Positions 61,640 through 64,000 of a stretch of 64,000 bases of DNA are shown in pieces; positions within the stretch are counted from its first letter, which is position 1; every line of letters begins with the position of its first letter. The translations under genes were made by a program, and so were the position numbers. Below the pieces are notes generated by a model. It searched no databases, was not told the origin of the DNA, and saw nothing but the letters and a program-made list of their open reading frames with translations. The stretch covers positions 3,753,997-3,817,996 of the forward strand of contig OZ244860.1 of the NCBI GenBank assembly GCA_965221035.1. The letters are read 5' to 3'. This DNA is from UBA6522 sp965221035. Its GTDB lineage: Bacteria; Pseudomonadota; Gammaproteobacteria; Steroidobacterales; Rariloculaceae.

Positions 61640-63502
61640 TCAATTTCGCCGAAACGGCAAGGTGAGAAGGAACAACAGCTTGCCGAGACCAAGCAGCCTC
61701 ATGCCCTTGCGCGCATCGTGCGGATTCAGCTTCGCGGTCATCGGCATGGTGCCGAAGGTCTTGCCCCGGATGACCAGCGCGTTGTCATCCCGGTCGATTT
61801 CGCTGACGGACATCAACTCTTCATCGTTGGCGTCATACAGGCGCATGTCCGCATCGTCGCCTGCAACTTCTTCCTCACGTGTTGGTGGCGCGGACACGGT
61901 TTTCGACGGTTCGGTGCCCGATCCACCCACGAACAGCTTGTCAAAGTTCATCCCGAAGTCCTGGAACATCTTGATGGCCGTGGCGCGTCCCGCCCCGAAT
62001 ACGCCGCCACCCGGGTGTTGAAACGGTCCTACCAGGTAAAGTCGTTCAACACCCGGAACCGTGAATTGGCCCAGGTCCGGGGTGGGTCGATGACCGAGCG
62101 ACTGGTACATGAATGGCGCGCAGCCGTGAACATCGCCGTTCACGAAACTCGTTGGACTTTCGCGCTCGTGGTCAAGCGGCGACCGCACAACGCGGGCAAG
62201 AATATTGTCATCGGTCAGATTCGTGAAGAATCGACGGTAGTGCTCGAGAGTCTCGTCCGCGCACTGTTCCTTGTATTCGTCCCATCTCGCCGCACCACCT
62301 TCACGAAGATGGTAGGGCGCGAAAGTGACGCCGTAGAAGACGCCGCCTCCTTCGGGTGCGCGGGTCGGGTCGTTGACCGCGTTGTCGCCGCCCGCAATCA
62401 GACGGCGCCTGGGTACGTAGCCTCGTCTAAGCTCATCGTAATCTGCAAGCAGATTTCCCAGATTGTCATCGGAGATGAGCTCGGTCATAACGGCCCCTTC
62501 GCCTTCTTCGGTCCGAAGCCGGGCCTTTTCCTTGAGCGCCATGTGGGACAACAGGAGAGAAAAGGTCGAGAGTGTGACGTTTTCAGCCCGGTCAAGGACA
62601 GGTTCCGGCACGCCGTCGACGAACCTGCGCAATACATGGGGATGTATGGCGCCGATGACACCATCGTTCGCGGGAATTTGCTCACCGGAGACCAGTTCCA
62701 GTCCGGTGGCCCGGCCTGAACGGACGATGACTCGCGCAACCTCCGAGTCGCAGCGAACCTCGCCACCGTAGTGTTCGATGCAACGCACCAGCGCATGGGA
62801 CAACTCGCCCGAACCGCCTATCGGCTGCGATACCCCGTAGGTATGAACGATTCCGGGCATCAGAAAGGCGCCCATGCCGGTGCCGAGTTCATCGGGCATC
62901 TGCAGATTTTCAGTGACCATCCGCACGATGTGGAGCTTCATCAGGTCGCTCTCGAAATACCGGTCGACCACGTCCAACGCGCTGCGCGACATGATATCGA
63001 GGAGGAACCGGCCCTCGTCGCTCTGGTCCATCATGGCGGTGAATGCCCCAAGCGGCGATGGAGGCGAGTACAACCCGGACGTCAGCATCGGCAGCACCTT
63101 CTGGCTTGCCTTTACGAACTTTCGGTAGGCCTCTGCGTCCCTCTCGGAAAACGTGGCGATGCCCTGGCAGGTACGATCAAGATCCTTCCAGGCATGGATC
63201 ACCCGACCATCTTCGAATATCGTGACCCAAGGCAACTCCGGATAGTGATACTTCAGTCCAAATTCGCCGAGAAGCCCCAGTTCGTCCTCACGCAACAGCG
63301 GATTGCCTTGAAGCATGATGTGAACGGTACTGTGCTGATCGTGCAAATAACCGGGGAGCGTCAATTCGCGCGTGGCTACTCCGCCTCCGTAGTACGGCTT
63401 GCGCTCAAGGACCAGTACCCTCTTGCCCGCCTTGGCCAGATAGGCGGCGGCAACGAGCCCGTTGTGGCCCGCTCCCATGACGACAATGTCATGTCGTGAC
63501 AT
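61640..63502 (-). CDS. Phytoene-desaturase-like FAD oxidoreductase
   Basis: The 620-residue flavoprotein starts with the FAD Rossmann motif DIVVMGAGHNGLVAAAYLAKAG and ends with GPFQHPGGGVFGAGRATAI, the second dinucleotide signature of the carotenoid desaturase/isomerase superfamily. A C-terminal extension of about 100 residues after that motif, with many Asp/Glu residues and a hydrophobic end (LGLGKLLFLLTLPF), is unusual and might touch the membrane. In a non-carotenoid context these enzymes desaturate or isomerise cyclic compounds. Part of the operon with the SDR and a medium-chain dehydrogenase. Confidence 0.85.
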   Translation of the reverse strand: MSRHDIVVMGAGHNGLVAAAYLAKAGKRVLVLERKPYYGGGVATRELTLPGYLHDQHSTVHIMLQGNPLLREDELGLLGEFGLKYHYPELPWVTIFEDGRVIHAWKDLDRTCQGIATFSERDAEAYRKFVKASQKVLPMLTSGLYSPPSPLGAFTAMMDQSDEGRFLLDIMSRSALDVVDRYFESDLMKLHIVRMVTENLQMPDELGTGMGAFLMPGIVHTYGVSQPIGGSGELSHALVRCIEHYGGEVRCDSEVARVIVRSGRATGLELVSGEQIPANDGVIGAIHPHVLRRFVDGVPEPVLDRAENVTLSTFSLLLSHMALKEKARLRTEEGEGAVMTELISDDNLGNLLADYDELRRGYVPRRRLIAGGDNAVNDPTRAPEGGGVFYGVTFAPYHLREGGAARWDEYKEQCADETLEHYRRFFTNLTDDNILARVVRSPLDHERESPTSFVNGDVHGCAPFMYQSLGHRPTPDLGQFTVPGVERLYLVGPFQHPGGGVFGAGRATAIKMFQDFGMNFDKLFVGGSGTEPSKTVSAPPTREEEVAGDDADMRLYDANDEELMSVSEIDRDDNALVIRGKTFGTMPMTAKLNPHDARKGMRLLGLGKLLFLLTLPFRRN

Positions 63503-63505
63503 TTC

Positions 63506-64000
63506 TCAGGGCGCCTGGTTGACGAGCAGGATTACCTTGCCGGTGGTATGGCCTTCCCGGTTGTATTCCTGAGCTTCACCGGCCTGGGCGAGGGGATATG
63601 TCCTGTCGACGTTGATTCGGTACTTGCCCTCGTCGGCAAGCCGCCGGACTTCTTCCAACAGCTCGGGTTCGGACAACGTATCGGGTGGTCCCAACTCGGG
63701 GCAATCGACTTCAGCCTGTCCGCACAGTTCGACAGCAGGCGCGCCGACGACGCTGACGAGCGCTCCGCCGGGTTTCACTATCCGCAAGCCGCGCATCGCA
63801 AATTCGGGTCCGACCGTTTCCACGTAGATATCCACGGGTTCCACCACATCTTCGAAATCTACCTTCGTATAGTCGATGATCTGATCGACGCCGATCGAGT
63901 CGAGATAGTCGTGGTGGCGTGCCGATGCCGTTCCCAGCACGATCGCGCCCCGCGCCTTCGCCATTTGCGCTACGGAACTGCCTACTCCCCCCGCGATGCC
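63506..64000 (-). CDS. Medium-chain dehydrogenase / quinone oxidoreductase, N-terminus beyond window
   Basis: The last 165 residues of a zinc-type or quinone reductase medium-chain dehydrogenase are visible. The nucleotide site GIAGGVGSSVAQMAKARGA lies at the window edge and is followed by VDQIIDYTKVDFEDV, VDIYVETVGPEF and a C-terminal AGEAQEYNREGHTTGKVIL. The frame continues out of the window. It ends 3 bases before the oxidoreductase start, so it is the upstream gene of that operon. Confidence 0.88.
   Translation of the reverse strand, partial: GIAGGVGSSVAQMAKARGAIVLGTASARHHDYLDSIGVDQIIDYTKVDFEDVVEPVDIYVETVGPEFAMRGLRIVKPGGALVSVVGAPAVELCGQAEVDCPELGPPDTLSEPELLEEVRRLADEGKYRINVDRTYPLAQAGEAQEYNREGHTTGKVILLVNQAP

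Noticed and set aside
1..64000. tRNA, rRNA, prophage or integrative element boundaries
   Set aside because: No cloverleaf-like gene, integrase, phage gene or attachment repeat was recognised anywhere in the window.

Overview
The window is a G+C-rich stretch of a Gram-negative bacterial chromosome, most likely a proteobacterium and probably gammaproteobacterial (inferred from four TonB-dependent receptors, Tat and Sec exported enzymes, LysR/IclR regulators and an AtoE-type carrier). There are no rRNA, tRNA, phage or CRISPR features. Almost everything concerns uptake and breakdown of aromatic or polyketide-like organic compounds. The region carries an unusually high load of gene relics.

Layout. 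1-9.6 kb: MFS carrier and PhlG-like C-C hydrolase; TonB receptor, EthD-like protein, LysR regulator and VOC protein linked by nod-box-like sites; then a Na+ symporter / two microproteins / BKACE enzyme operon on the minus strand. 9.7-10.5 kb: PIN toxin-antitoxin pair. 10.5-15.7 kb: IclR regulator divergent from a cyclase-cupin-SDR-hydroxyacyl-CoA dehydrogenase operon, then a PQQ-type sugar dehydrogenase. 15.7-16.4 kb: second PIN toxin-antitoxin pair. 16.4-20.4 kb: AtoE carrier, extradiol-type VOC dioxygenase, galE remnant, exported metallo-beta-lactamase-fold protein. 20.6-28.8 kb: a catabolic block (FAD monooxygenase, C-C hydrolase, cyclase, FAH hydrolase) present twice in opposite orientation, each copy having lost what the other keeps. 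29-34.4 kb: second TonB receptor, sulfatase remnant, internally deleted LysR, broken VOC gene, Rieske ferredoxin, GST. 35.1-43.5 kb: nitroreductase, MFS, MBL-fold protein, FAH, extradiol-type VOC, Rieske oxygenase, LysR and an ACMSD-like decarboxylase. 43.8-46.2 kb: relics of VOC, GST, MFS and PhlG genes around a Tat-exported intradiol dioxygenase. 46.2-51.8 kb: a tightly coupled minus-strand operon for exported proteins (TlpA-like, two MaoC-like hot-dog proteins, a beta-helix protein) ending in a sulfotransferase. 52-64 kb: DUF6152-type remnant, third TonB receptor with two half-size PepSY membrane proteins, exported peroxiredoxin-like protein, fourth TonB receptor, second EthD-like protein, SDR, phytoene-desaturase-like oxidoreductase and a medium-chain dehydrogenase cut by the window edge.

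How it may work together (inference): TonB receptors bring aromatic ligands across the outer membrane; exported intradiol dioxygenases, hot-dog proteins and thiol proteins could start processing in the periplasm; MFS, SSS and AtoE carriers bring products in; Rieske and FAD oxygenases, extradiol VOC dioxygenases, GST, FAH and C-C hydrolases, cyclases, BKACE and beta-oxidation-type enzymes finish the job. The two most noteworthy items are the exported hot-dog/beta-helix operon and the inverted catabolic duplication with reciprocal gene loss.
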